Assembly (NCBI RefSeq): GCF_036320965.1
Contig: NC_092232.1
Location: forward strand, 54,370,982-54,434,981
Direction of reading: 5' to 3'
Origin: Panulirus ornatus
Taxonomy: Eukaryota; Arthropoda; Malacostraca; Decapoda; Palinuridae
DNA: 64,000 nucleotides
The notes under the pieces were generated by a model. The model saw only the letters and a list, made by a program, of their open reading frames with translations. It was not told the DNA's origin and did no database searches. Position 1 is the stretch's first letter, and every line of letters starts with the position of its first letter. This document shows positions 48,640-58,739 of this stretch, one piece after another. A program made the position numbers and the translations under genes.

Positions 48640-49205
48640 CTATGGAGATTCTGAGTCTTAGAAAGATTTTGTAAAGAGGCAAACTGTCTGCTGGCAAGTT
48701 TTAGAATCGCATTCAGATATATGAACAAGGAAGTGATCTTAAGTTTATTCACTGTACATAGACTAAAATTGGATTAGACTTCATGAGTCTGGTCACCACA
48801 CCTGAAGAAGCAACTAAGATGGTACTTGAATTGTAATAATTGAGATACAATGAGAGGCTAAAGGCTACAAAGCTGTCCACCATGCAGGAGAGGAGAAGGG
48901 AAGAGGATCAGATTACAGCTTTTAAGTTTCTAAATCAGTTGGTTGGTACTGACTGGAAACAATTCTTCAGTAAATGCAACACTGAAGTAAGCAGGGTCAT
49001 AACCAAATGGTGAGTAACCAGTTTGTTTGAAAGGATGTTAAGTAGTGGCTTCATATTTGGGTGGCAGTTGGTTGAATGAACTAACCACTGGGGCAGTGAA
49101 TGGTGGCAGTTTATGAAGGCTTAAAAGGGTACATGATGGCACAGAAAGTTCAGATGGGGCCACATGTGTGTAGAGCTCTCTCTGTGTACTGTACAAATAG
49201 ATAAT
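48640..49205 (+). pseudogene. CR1-like LINE, decayed C-terminal region and 3' end
   Basis: Frames give RYNERLKATKLSTMQERRR-type sequence and a QITAFKFLNQLVGTD block, then the end TGTACAAATAGATAATT. It corresponds to the part downstream of the RT core, as in 46,260-46,700. Heavily mutated. It follows a family A copy, as does the first CR1-like fragment. Confidence 0.55.
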
Positions 49206-50390
49206 TTTTTTGTGTTTAAGTGACTGTTACCAATGTCATGGCACTGATTTAGTTCTTCATTAGCTCTATTATAACAATGATAAACATTAAGTATTTCTTC
49301 TAAAGTCATTTGCTAAATGTCTTTGCATAGTCATTAGTTGAATCTCTTCATTTGCTAAAAGTTAAAAAAAAATATCTTCATAACATACATATTGCAAAAA
49401 TAGTATTGAAATTATGTAATTTTTGTCTTGTTGATAATTTTGCTTGTAGCATTTAACATGAAGTTTGCTTATTGGTTTATGATTTTACTTGTAGCATTTA
49501 ACATGAAGTTTGCTTATTGCAAGATTAGTATCAAGATGTTGCAGTATCTATGGAAACACCCAGTAGATGTACTCACTATATAAATATATGGCTACTATAA
49601 TTACTAGTAGATTAGTACGTAACATGTTATTCTGAATAACAAGTTGATATATTATTAAAGAAGTATAAACGACTCTTATGTTTACTTTTATGTACTGGTA
49701 AAAAAGATTACAATATAGAAATTTATTAATGATACAAAAAGTTATTCTTATTATCATTTATCCATGTTTCTGGAGAAAAGCTGATAAGAAGGCTGCAGAA
49801 GACATATTCTTCTGTTTTAACTAAGAATGAAGATGAAGAAGAAGAGGACTAGTGGTAGGGTGTTGTGCCAATAGGTGGTATTGGTGCCAGCATGAAGGTA
49901 AGTGAGGGCTTTGTTCATAAAATGGCTGATGTTGCGAGGTTAAGGCCTCGCAGATGTATTGTATGAACGTCATCAACAAACTCACTAATGTTTTAACTTA
50001 CCATAATTCATTGACTATGAAAATGTGTTTGATGCATGAGTAAATGTGTTTGTATGGGTAATGTGATGAGCAAAATGTGATGACTTTTTTATGTTTATGT
50101 TATCTGATATGGCATGGGCAGCTGAGGCCCTAATCAATGCCGTTCCATTAATGTAGCCTATGTTTATGTTTGAAAGCTGACTAGTAATTTTACTGTAATG
50201 GTACGGGAACATTGCTTGTCTGAGTTATTAACACAGACGTATAATCGTAAGACGAATGTAAGAAAGAGTATGACTGTAAGAAGGCAAGCATAGATAAGGC
50301 ATTGTAGGCTAAACAACTGGCTAGCTGAGACCTTGACTGTTCTAACAAAGGATAAGGAATGGTTGTTGGTGTTTTGTGATTAAGTTAGAT
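49206..50390. other. Low-copy AT-rich sequence
   Basis: No gene recognised. A 45-bp unit (CTTGTAGCATTTAACATGAA core) is duplicated in tandem at about 49,436-49,519. A GCGAGG...CCTCGC hairpin lies near 49,935. Confidence 0.5.
49436..49519 (+). repeat. 45-bp tandem duplication
   Basis: Two nearly identical units with core CTTGTAGCATTTAACATGAA, starting at 49,443 and 49,488. Confidence 0.85.
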
Positions 50391-50400
50391 ATTATGTTCC
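50391..50400 (+). repeat. Target-site duplication, left
   Basis: ATTATGTTCC, repeated exactly at 52,773-52,782 after the A-tail of the RTE copy. Confidence 0.85.
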
Positions 50401-52772
50401 TGTGAATGTTGGGGTGAAGAGGGTTGTGAGAGTAAGTGAGCTTGGGAAGGAGACTTGTGTGAGGAAGTACCAGGAGAGACTGAGTACAGAATGGAAAAAG
50501 GTGAGAACAATGGAAGTAAGGGGAGTGGGGGAGGAATGGGATGTATTTAGGGAATCAGTGATGGATTGCACAAAAGATGCTTGTGGCATGAAAAGAGTGG
50601 GAGATGGGTTGATTAGAAAGGGTAGTGAGAGGTGGGATGAAGAGGTAAGATTATTAGTGAAAGAGAAGAGAGAGGCATATGGACAATTTTTGCAGGGAAA
50701 AAATGCAATTGAGTGGGAGATGTATAAAAGAAAGAGACAGGAGGTCAAGAGAAAGGTGCAAGAGGTGAAAAAGAGGGCAAATGAGAGTTGGGGTGAGAGA
50801 GTATCATTAAATTTTAGGGAGAATAAAAAGATGTTCTGGAAGGAGGTAAATAAAGTGCGTAAGACAAGGGAGCAAATGGGAACTTCGGTGAAGGGCACAA
50901 GTGGGGAGGTGATAACAAGTAGTGGTGATGTGAGAAGGAGATGGAGTGAGTATTTTGAAGGTTTGTTGAATGTGTTTGATGATAGAGTGGCAGATATAGG
51001 GTGTTTTGGTCGAGGTGGTGTGCAAAGTGAGAGGGTTAGGGGAAATGATTTGGTAAACAGAGAAGAGGTAGTAAAAGCTTTGCGGAAGATGAAAGCCGGC
51101 AAGGCAGCAGGTTTGGATGGTATTGCAGTGGAATTTATTGAAAAAGGGGGTGACTGTATTATTGACTGGTTGGTACGGTTATTTAATGTATGCATGACTC
51201 ATGGTGAGGTGCCTGAGGATTGGCGGAATGTGTGCATAGTGCCATTGTACAAAGGCAAAGGGGATAAGAGTGAGTGCTCAAATTACAGAGGTATAAGTTT
51301 GTTGAGTATTCCTGGTAAGTTATATGGGAGGGTATTGATTGAGAGGGTGAAGGCATGTACAGAGCATCAGATTGGGGAAGAGCAGTGTGGTTTCAGAAGT
51401 GGTAGAGGATGTGTGGATCAGGTGTTTGCTTTGAAGAATGTATGTGAGAAATACTTAGAAAAGCAAATGGATTTGTATGTAGCATTTATGGATCTGGAGA
51501 AGGCATATGATAGAGTTGATAGAGATGCTCTGTGGAAGGTATTAAGAATATATGGTGTGGGAGGCAAGTTGTTAGAAGCAGTGAAAAGTTTTTATCGAGG
51601 ATGTAAGGCATGTGTACGTGTAGGAAGAGAGGAAAGTGATTGGTTCTCAGTGAATGTAGGTTTGCGGCAGGGGTGTGGGATGTCTCTATGGTTGTTTAAT
51701 TTGTTTATGGATGGGGTTGTTAGGGAGGTGAATGCAAGAGTTTTGGAAAGAGGGGCAAGTATGAAGTCTGTTGTGGATGAGAGAGCTTAGGAAGTGAGTC
51801 AGTTGTTGTTCACTGATGATACAGCGCTGGTGGCTGATTCATGTAAGAAACTGCAGAAGCTGGTGACTGAGTTTGGTAAAGTGTGTGAAAGAAGAAAGTT
51901 AAGAGTAAATGTGAATAAGAGCAAGGTTATTAGGTACAGTAGGGTTGAGGATCAAGTCAATTGGGAGGTAAGTTTGAATGGAGAAAAACTGGAGGAAGTA
52001 AAGTGTTTTAGATATCTGGGAGTGGATCTGGCAGCAGATGGAACCATGGAAGCGGAAGTGGATCATAGGGAGGGGGCGAAAATTCTGGGAGCCTTGAAGA
52101 ATGTGTGGAAGTCGAGAACATTATCTCGGAAAGCAAAAATGGGTATGTTTGAAGGAATAGTGGTTCCAACAATGTTGTATGGTTGCGAGGCGTGGGCTAT
52201 GGATAGAGTTGTGCGCAGGAGGATGGATGTGCTGGAAATGAGATGTTTGAGGACAATGTGTGGTGTAAGGTGGTTTGATTGAGTAAGTAACGTAAGGGTA
52301 AGAGAGATGTGTGGAAATAAAAAGAGCGTGGTTGAGGGAGCAGAAGAGGGTGTTTTGAAATGGTTTAGGCACATGGAGAGAATGAGTGAGGAAAGATTGA
52401 CCAAGAGGATATATGTGTTGGAGGTGGAGGGAACGAGGAGAAGTGGGAGACCAAATTGGAGGTGGAAAGATGGAGTGAAAAAGATTTTGTGTGATTGGGG
52501 CCTGAACATGCAGGAGGGTGAAAGGAGGGCAAAGAATAGAGTGAATTGGATTGATGTGGTATACGGGGGTTGACGTGCTGTCAGTGGATTAAAACAGGGC
52601 ATGTGAAGCATCTGGGGTAAACCATGGAAAGCTGTGTAGGTATGCATATTTGCGTGTGTGGACGTATGTATATACATGTGTATGGGGGTGGGTTGGGCCA
52701 TTTCTTTCGTCTGTTTCCTTGCGCTACCTCGCAAACGTGGGAGACAACGACAAAGCAAAAAAAAAAAAAAAA
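50401..52772 (+). mobile_element. RTE-like LINE, 5'-truncated, with TSD and A-tail, short-3'UTR subfamily
   Basis: Begins in the endonuclease-RT linker (VNVGVKRVVRV) and stays in one frame to the native stop at 52,571. That frame has two nonsense codons (TAG 51,788; TGA 52,280) and one 6-bp in-frame loss near 52,070. Motif B reads GLRQGCGMSLWLF and motif C reads FTDDTALVADS. The C-terminal block is the cysteine form with RRSGRPNW, like the copy at 9,237. The tail is GACAAAGC plus an A-run. A perfect 10-bp target-site duplication fixes both ends. Confidence 0.92.
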
Positions 52773-52782
52773 ATTATGTTCC
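52773..52782 (+). repeat. Target-site duplication, right
   Basis: ATTATGTTCC directly after the A-run. Confidence 0.85.
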
Positions 52783-53035
52783 TTCTTCATCTGTTCTCTA
52801 TTCTTTTTTAAATGAACTGTATGTGTTTACTATTTTCTTTTCTCTCATTACATATATATCTCAGTCTCTCAGAAATATTATCTGTGAAACAGTTGACTCC
52901 CTCAGTTTTAGCCTAATAAAGTGTTTGAAAAAATTTGACAGGTCCCATACAGCTAACCAGGTACACTCAACATACTTATATATCTTTAAAATAGACATTC
53001 AATTTCATCCTCATTTTCTTAATAAAAAGACACTA

Positions 53036-54285
53036 CACAGGCTTTGTGCGAATCCTCAGGCACCTCACCAGGAGCCATACATGCTTGAAGATCTAACTAA
53101 CCAGTCAACAATATAATCAACCTACTTTCTTCAGAAAATTCAACAGCAGTTACATTAATTCCAGCTACTTTGTCATTTTCCATCATATGCAAGGCATTCA
53201 CTGCCTGTTTTCTTCTTGTTATAATTCTCACACTTTGCATACCTCCTTGTCCAAAACTTCCCACATCTACCACCTCTTGAAATACTCACACCATCTCCTC
53301 TTCACTTCATCTTTGCATTTTTCCATTTCCCCATCTTCCCCCTGCAGTGATGCTCCCATTTGTTGTCTTTTTTTTTTCAGTGTTAACCACCATGCAAAAC
53401 ATTATCAGATTCTCCTTGAAGTTGTCGTTATTTGCTTGACCAAACTCTCCTTTGTCATTTTCAGTCCCTGCACTTTCTCCTTGACCTCCCCTGCTCTTGT
53501 ACTTTTCCCAATCACTCACACTTCTTACAAGCAAGTGATGTCCATATACTCCTCTTTTCCCTTTCACTAGCAATTTAACTCCCTCATCTCACCAATCAAT
53601 ACCCATTCTCTCATGCCCACCTAACCTCTGCATGCCACACTTACATATTTAAGCATTGCTTTCCTAAATACCTTCCAGTTCTCACCCAATCCCCTAGCTT
53701 TATTTACTCTAACCCTCTGCTGTTCCACACCTAATCTTTATAGGTTTCTCTGTACAGATCATCAGATTTTAGATAAATAGTGTGGTTTTAGGAGTGGTAT
53801 TTGATGTGTGGATCATGTGTTTTGCTTTGAGAATTTTGTGTGAGAAATACATAGGGAAACAGTAGTTGGCATATATAGGTTTGAAAAAATCATATGATTG
53901 AGTTAATAAGATGCTTTATGGAGGGTGTTATGATTATGTGATTTAGGAAGAAAGCAACTAGAAAGAAAAGGGAGTTTTTGTCAAGAGAATAAGGCATGTA
54001 TGCAGTTAGGAAGAGAAAAGGATAAGTTGTTCTAGGTGAAGGAGGGTCTGTAGCAGGGGTGTGTGATGTCTCTGTTGTTGTTTAATCCATTAATGGATGA
54101 AATGATGAAGATAAATGCAAGTGTTTTAGAGTGAGGGTTGGGTCTGTAGATTTTCAGGGTGAGGGGATTTTGAGGTGAGTCAGCAACTGTTTGCAGATAA
54201 CAAGATGCTAGTAGCAACTTCATATATGTTATAATCCATAGGGATAATAGATGAGTTACAGACATTCAAGAATTTGTTTTTTGTG
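53036..54285 (+). mobile_element. RTE-like LINE, ancient copy with 5' inversion
   Basis: 53,036-53,745 is antisense. It corresponds to the linker and first RT part, from the EDWRNAC region at the left back to the EEWDVF region at the right. 53,755-54,285 is sense, from TEHQIGEEQCGFRSG-type sequence through GLRQGCVMSP-like and FADD-like remnants. The block around NYRGISLLS is lost at the switch. Left-to-right order (antisense 5' part, then sense 3' part) fits twin priming. All frames are destroyed. The 3' end is cut by the Penelope fragment. Confidence 0.65.
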
Positions 54286-54815
54286 AACAAGCCAGGAAAG
54301 CCAGGAAGTCGTTTTATACATCTGATAACAACAATGTAGAAAAGGTTGTTAGATCAAAATGTTTAGTGTTGCCGTACTCCCCTAACATAGCTACTGTAAG
54401 ACAGGTACTAAAGACTAACATCATAACACTATAAATAAAGACCTTCATTAAAAGTATGCCAGATTATCAGAAAATTGGGTGTGTTTATGCCATTAAATGT
54501 AAGGCATATAAAAATATATATATATTGGGCAGACAGGTAAAACAGAAGCTGAGAGATACTATTGGCACAATCATTCAGCATGTAGAGGTGACCACAGTAA
54601 TGCTGCTGCTAAGCATTGGCGAAAAAAATTACCACCTTGTAGATCTTAACAACCCAGTCATATTGTAACCTTCATTGGATTATGCTACCCATAATGTCAA
54701 TGAATCTGTCTTAAGTGTTAATATTGATAACTTTAACCTATCCCAAGGTAACTTTAAAGCTCATCCTATGGTAAACCAAATCAGTTCGAACAAATTATGA
54801 AGACAAGATAGCATA
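54286..54815 (+). pseudogene. Penelope-like element with GIY-YIG endonuclease remnant
   Basis: Plus strand: CVYAIKCKAYKNIY at 54,479, then (after a 1-bp shift at a TA run) IGQTGKTEAERYYWHNH, matching the GIY-YIG core with its Y, Y-I-G and catalytic-region R. Next come HSACRGDHSNAAAKHW, NNPVI, a region aligning with NLSQGNFKAHP, and a terminal VNQISSNKL before a stop. These are blocks of the Penelope-like C-terminal endonuclease. The RT domain is absent or unrecognisable upstream. Frameshifts make it inactive. Confidence 0.65.
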
Positions 54816-54987
54816 AGAAGAGTAGTTGAACATGCATCTTGTTACCTAGGCAAACCATCCCCATATAACCCCCTTAACCACAAGGCACCTTTTACTTTCC
54901 CTTTAACAGCCAACTGTTTCTACTGTGGCATGGTGGTAAGAGGGTGTACAGACCTGTGTGCTAGGGTCAGGATTTGAGACTGAATTG

Positions 54988-55040
54988 TTTACACCTGATG
55001 AGGTAGATTTCCTCCATGAAACATGTGTATTGTAAAGTTT
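54988..55040 (+). ncRNA. Hammerhead-ribozyme-like motif downstream of the Penelope ORF, degenerate
   Basis: CTGATGA (54,995-55,001) and GAAAC (55,018-55,022) have the spacing of the two conserved hammerhead core strands. TTTACAC before the core can pair with the GTGT...GTAAA segment after it. Penelope-like elements are known to carry minimal hammerhead motifs in their terminal repeats. Here the base before GAAA is T, not the usual C (possible CpG decay), and the helix between the core strands is imperfect, so this is at best a dead relic. Confidence 0.3.
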
Positions 55041-55114
55041 CTAAAAAGGAAACTGAAGTGTGATTACCCCTTCACAAAATTATCATGGACTAATGTCATT
55101 TTTGTGTTATCTTT

Positions 55115-55490
55115 CTATAGATATATATTTTATACTTGATTGTTGTTTCCTGCGTTCCTCAGATAGCTCTAGAAACAGATGAAGAAAGGCCACATCCACT
55201 CATCCATTCTCTAGCTGTCATGTAATGCACCAAAACCACAGCTCCAATCCACAACTAGGCCCACAGACCTTTCCATGGTTTACCCTAGATGCTCAGATGC
55301 CTAGATTCACACCACTGTCAACACCTGTACACCATGTCGTTCCAGTTCACTCTATATCGTAGGCATGTGCATGCCCTTCACCCTCCTGCATGCTCAGGCC
55401 CTGATCACTCAAAATCTTTTATCACTCCATCCTTCCATCTCCAAATTGGTCTTCCCATTCTTTTTGTTCCCTCACTTTAGACACTTTATC
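55115..55490 (-). mobile_element. RTE-like LINE 3' end, old, long-3'UTR type
   Basis: Reverse complement of a decayed tail (TGCGTTCCTCAGATAGCTCTAG), part of the long 3' UTR and the last ~60 codons, up to the region matching KRLTK. No readable frame. Confidence 0.7.
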
Positions 55491-57035
55491 ATCAAACTTT
55501 TTTTCTCCCCATGTGGGGATGAATTATGGAGGCATTTCTGCTGTTTAAGGGTTGACATATCTCTTGGGCCATATACATGGTGAGACTGTATGTAGTCTTA
55601 GAATTATCCTCAACATCTGAAGGCATTAAGAATATTTTGGTTGGTGGATGTAGCTTGACATTGATGGCCTTAATGCCTTTGTAGTTGATGTGTTTAAAAC
55701 CCAAACAACCAACCATCATTCATTCAGTTTTTTAGACTGTTCATTCTCAGCATTTTCTCATTTGCTCTAGTCTTCCACTAGTTTTAGAGTAGAAATATTT
55801 TTTCACAGATTTTCTAATTCATTTCTTGCTTAGTTTCTTGTCATGCAAATGATGTGTTTCTTCTTATTGATTTGGGTAAATTTAGAAGCTGGAAGGTTGT
55901 TATCATATCATTTCCTCTCTTCTACAGTCAGCAATTCGGTGTCTGCTATCCTATCCCAGTAGCCCAGCTCCTTTACTGAAGGTACAGATTTTGTTACCTA
56001 TGATTGGACCTTGTTTAGCAAATCTCTACCTCCTGAAGTAGGGTGACCAAACTGGTGATGCATAGTCCAATTTTGGGTATATTAAATACTGTAAATATTC
56101 TTTTGAACATTATTTTATCCATCCTCTGTTGGTTTAACTTTGACCAGTTACCTGTTTCACAATTATCCTCCTGTCATGTTTTGATAACAGGATAGTTGTA
56201 TTGTGTGTTGTATTATGTTGTGTTAATAATGTCATACTTTGGCCACAGGAACGTGAAATGAACATGTCAGGTCAACTCGACATATTTTTTCTACTCGAGC
56301 CAGGCTATTATCCTTTAACACTGTATGTCCTGCTCCTGACTTAAAAGGGTAACTACGAGTGATCACCTAACTTTTGGAGGGTAATTGCTGGTGAAATTAA
56401 TAAACCTTATGTATTGTCATCTTTTATTGTGCAAAAATATACTATTGTATGATACACTCAGCTAGGACCAGTGAAATTAAAATATTGTGTAATAAACTGA
56501 AGAAACTAAATTTGTGACTTAAGCAAAACTTTACAGTATACAGCCAGAAACCTTTGACTGGCCTTAACTCTACAGGATTGAGGAGAAAAGGTAACAGAGG
56601 AGTTGTGCTCCCTGAAACTTAAACAGATGTTAATACAGTTGTGTGGAAGATGCTTCTTGTCACCTCTTAAGATACAATTTTGTATCCATACCTACAAAGG
56701 CTTTTTGTATTTCTATCACCCATTATGACCCTGACATCCATATGGACTGTATATCCTAAAGGGTAAATGTCTTTGTCAGGATATCATTAAGAGGAAGCTT
56801 TATTTTGAGGAATGACTATCAAGCATAACTATCAAAGATGTAGTTTAAGCTATTTTTATGATACTACCATTTTAACATAAGCATAGGGAGAATTTTAGTT
56901 AAAAATATATTGCCTGTTTTGACTTTTTCACCATGTCTATAATTATCTGAATGTGGGATTTGATCAGACTTAAGATATGCCTATATATTTAGGTTGAAGA
57001 TTTATGTACTTTTTTTCATCATACTGATGATCATA
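55491..57035. other. Low-copy AT-rich sequence, no gene recognised
   Basis: No family repeat or motif-bearing ORF found over about 1.5 kb. Short open stretches only. Confidence 0.5.
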
Positions 57036-57312
57036 GCATTTTTTTTTTTCATACTTGATTGCCATTTATTGTGTTTAGCAAGGTAGTGCCAGGAACAAAG
57101 AAAGGCTGCATCCTCTTGTATCCTTTCTCTTGCTGTCATGTATAATGCACCAAAACCACAGCTCCCTATCCATGGAACTTTCCTTGATGCTTCACATGCC
57201 CTGATTCAATCCATTGACATCACATTGAACCCAGTATATCACATTGTCCCAATTCACTCTCTCTCTCGCAAACTTTTCACCCTCCTAAATGTTCATACAC
57301 AGCATTTTATCA
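57036..57312 (-). mobile_element. RTE-like LINE 3' end, old, internally deleted
   Basis: Reverse complement with T-run, tail, part of the 3' UTR and the final codons (CACATTGTCCCAATTCACTC). About half of the long 3' UTR is missing, and coding sequence stops after about 40 codons. Confidence 0.7.
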
Positions 57313-57426
57313 TTGTAAATTGGTCATGGTGTCACCATTACTTAGTAATTTAGGGTTGAAATTACATAATTATTGATTCACTCAGTGTTGGAGCAACCAA
57401 CCACTTGTATTCCAAGGTAGTTGGCA

Positions 57427-58677
57427 GTCTGTTGTGGATGAGAGAGCTTGGGAAGTGAGTCAGTTGTTGTTCGCTGATGATACAGCGCTGGTGGCTGATT
57501 CATGTAAGGAACTGCAGAAGCTGGTGACTGAGTTTGGTAAAATGTGTGAAAGAAGAAAGTTAAGAGTAAATGTGAATAAGAGCAAGGTTATTAGGTACAG
57601 TAGGGTTGAGGGTCAAGTCAATTGGGAGGTAAGTTTGAATGGAGAAAAACTGGAGGAAGTAAAGTGTTTTAGATATCTCGGAGTGGATCTGGCAGCGGAT
57701 GGAACCATGGAAGCGGAAGTGAATCATAGGGTGGGGGAGGGGGCGAAAATTCTGGGAGCCTTGAAGAATGTGTGGAAGTCAAGAACATTATCTCAGAAAG
57801 CAAAAATGGGTATGTTTGAAGGAATAGTGGTTCCAACAATGTTGTATGGTTGTGAGGCGTGGGCTATGGATAGAGTTGTGCGCAGGAGGGTGGATGTGCT
57901 GGAAATGAGATGTTTGAGGACAATATGTGGTATGAGGTGGTTTGATCGAGTAAGTAATGTAAGGGTGAGAGATATGTGTGGAAATAAAAAGTGTGTGGTT
58001 GAGAGAGCAGAAGAGGGTGTTTTGAAATGGTTTGGTCACATGGAGAGAATGAGTGGGGAAAGATTGACCAAGAGGATATATGTGTCAGAGGTGGAGGGAA
58101 CGAGGAGAAGTGGGAGACCAAATTGGAGGTGGAAAGATGGAGTGAAAAAGATTTTGAGTGATTGGGGCCTGAACATGCAGGAGGGTGAAAGGCGTGCAAG
58201 GAATAGAGTGAATTGGAACGATGTGGTATACCGGGGTCGACGTGCTGTCAATGGATTGAACCAGGGAATGTGAAGCGTCTGGGGTAAACCATGGAAAGTG
58301 TGTGGGGCCTGGATGTGGAAAGGGAGCTGTGGTTTCGGTGCATTATTACATGACAGCTAGAGACTGAGTGTGAACGAATGGGGCCTTTGGTGTCTTTCCT
58401 AGCGCTACCTCGCACACATGAGGGGGGAGGGGGTTGTTATTCCATGTGTGGCGAGGTGACAATGGGAACAAATAAAGGCAGACAGTATGAATTATGTACA
58501 TGTGTATATATGTATATGTCTGTGTGTGTATATATATGTGTACATTGAGATGTATAGGTATGTATATTTGCGTGTGTGGACGTGTATGTATATACATGTG
58601 TATGTGGGCGGGTTGGGCCATTCTTTCGTCTGTTTCCTTGCGCTACTTCGCTAACGCGGGAGACAGCGACAAAGCAA
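57427..58677 (+). mobile_element. RTE-like LINE, 5'-truncated, long-3'UTR subfamily, open C-terminal frame
   Basis: Open from MDERAWEVSQLLFADD (57,434) to the stop at 58,271-58,273, about 279 codons without a break. It is therefore the best-preserved long-3'UTR copy. The FADD box is intact. The C-terminal block is the serine form (ILSDWGL), and the protein extends past VVYRG to NGLNQGM. The 3' UTR is complete (58,274-58,677): internal CGCTACCTCGCACACATG module, TATG-rich part, terminal CGCTACTTCGCTAACGCGGG and an AAATA tail. Confidence 0.9.
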
Positions 58678-58739
58678 AATAAATAAATAAATATCTTTCA
58701 CTGCATCTCATCACCATTATCTTGCATATATTCATACTG

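Noticed and set aside
49925..49950. GC-rich hairpin GCGAGG...CCTCGC as a terminator or regulatory element
   Set aside because: A single 6-bp stem in non-coding eukaryotic DNA with no associated gene.
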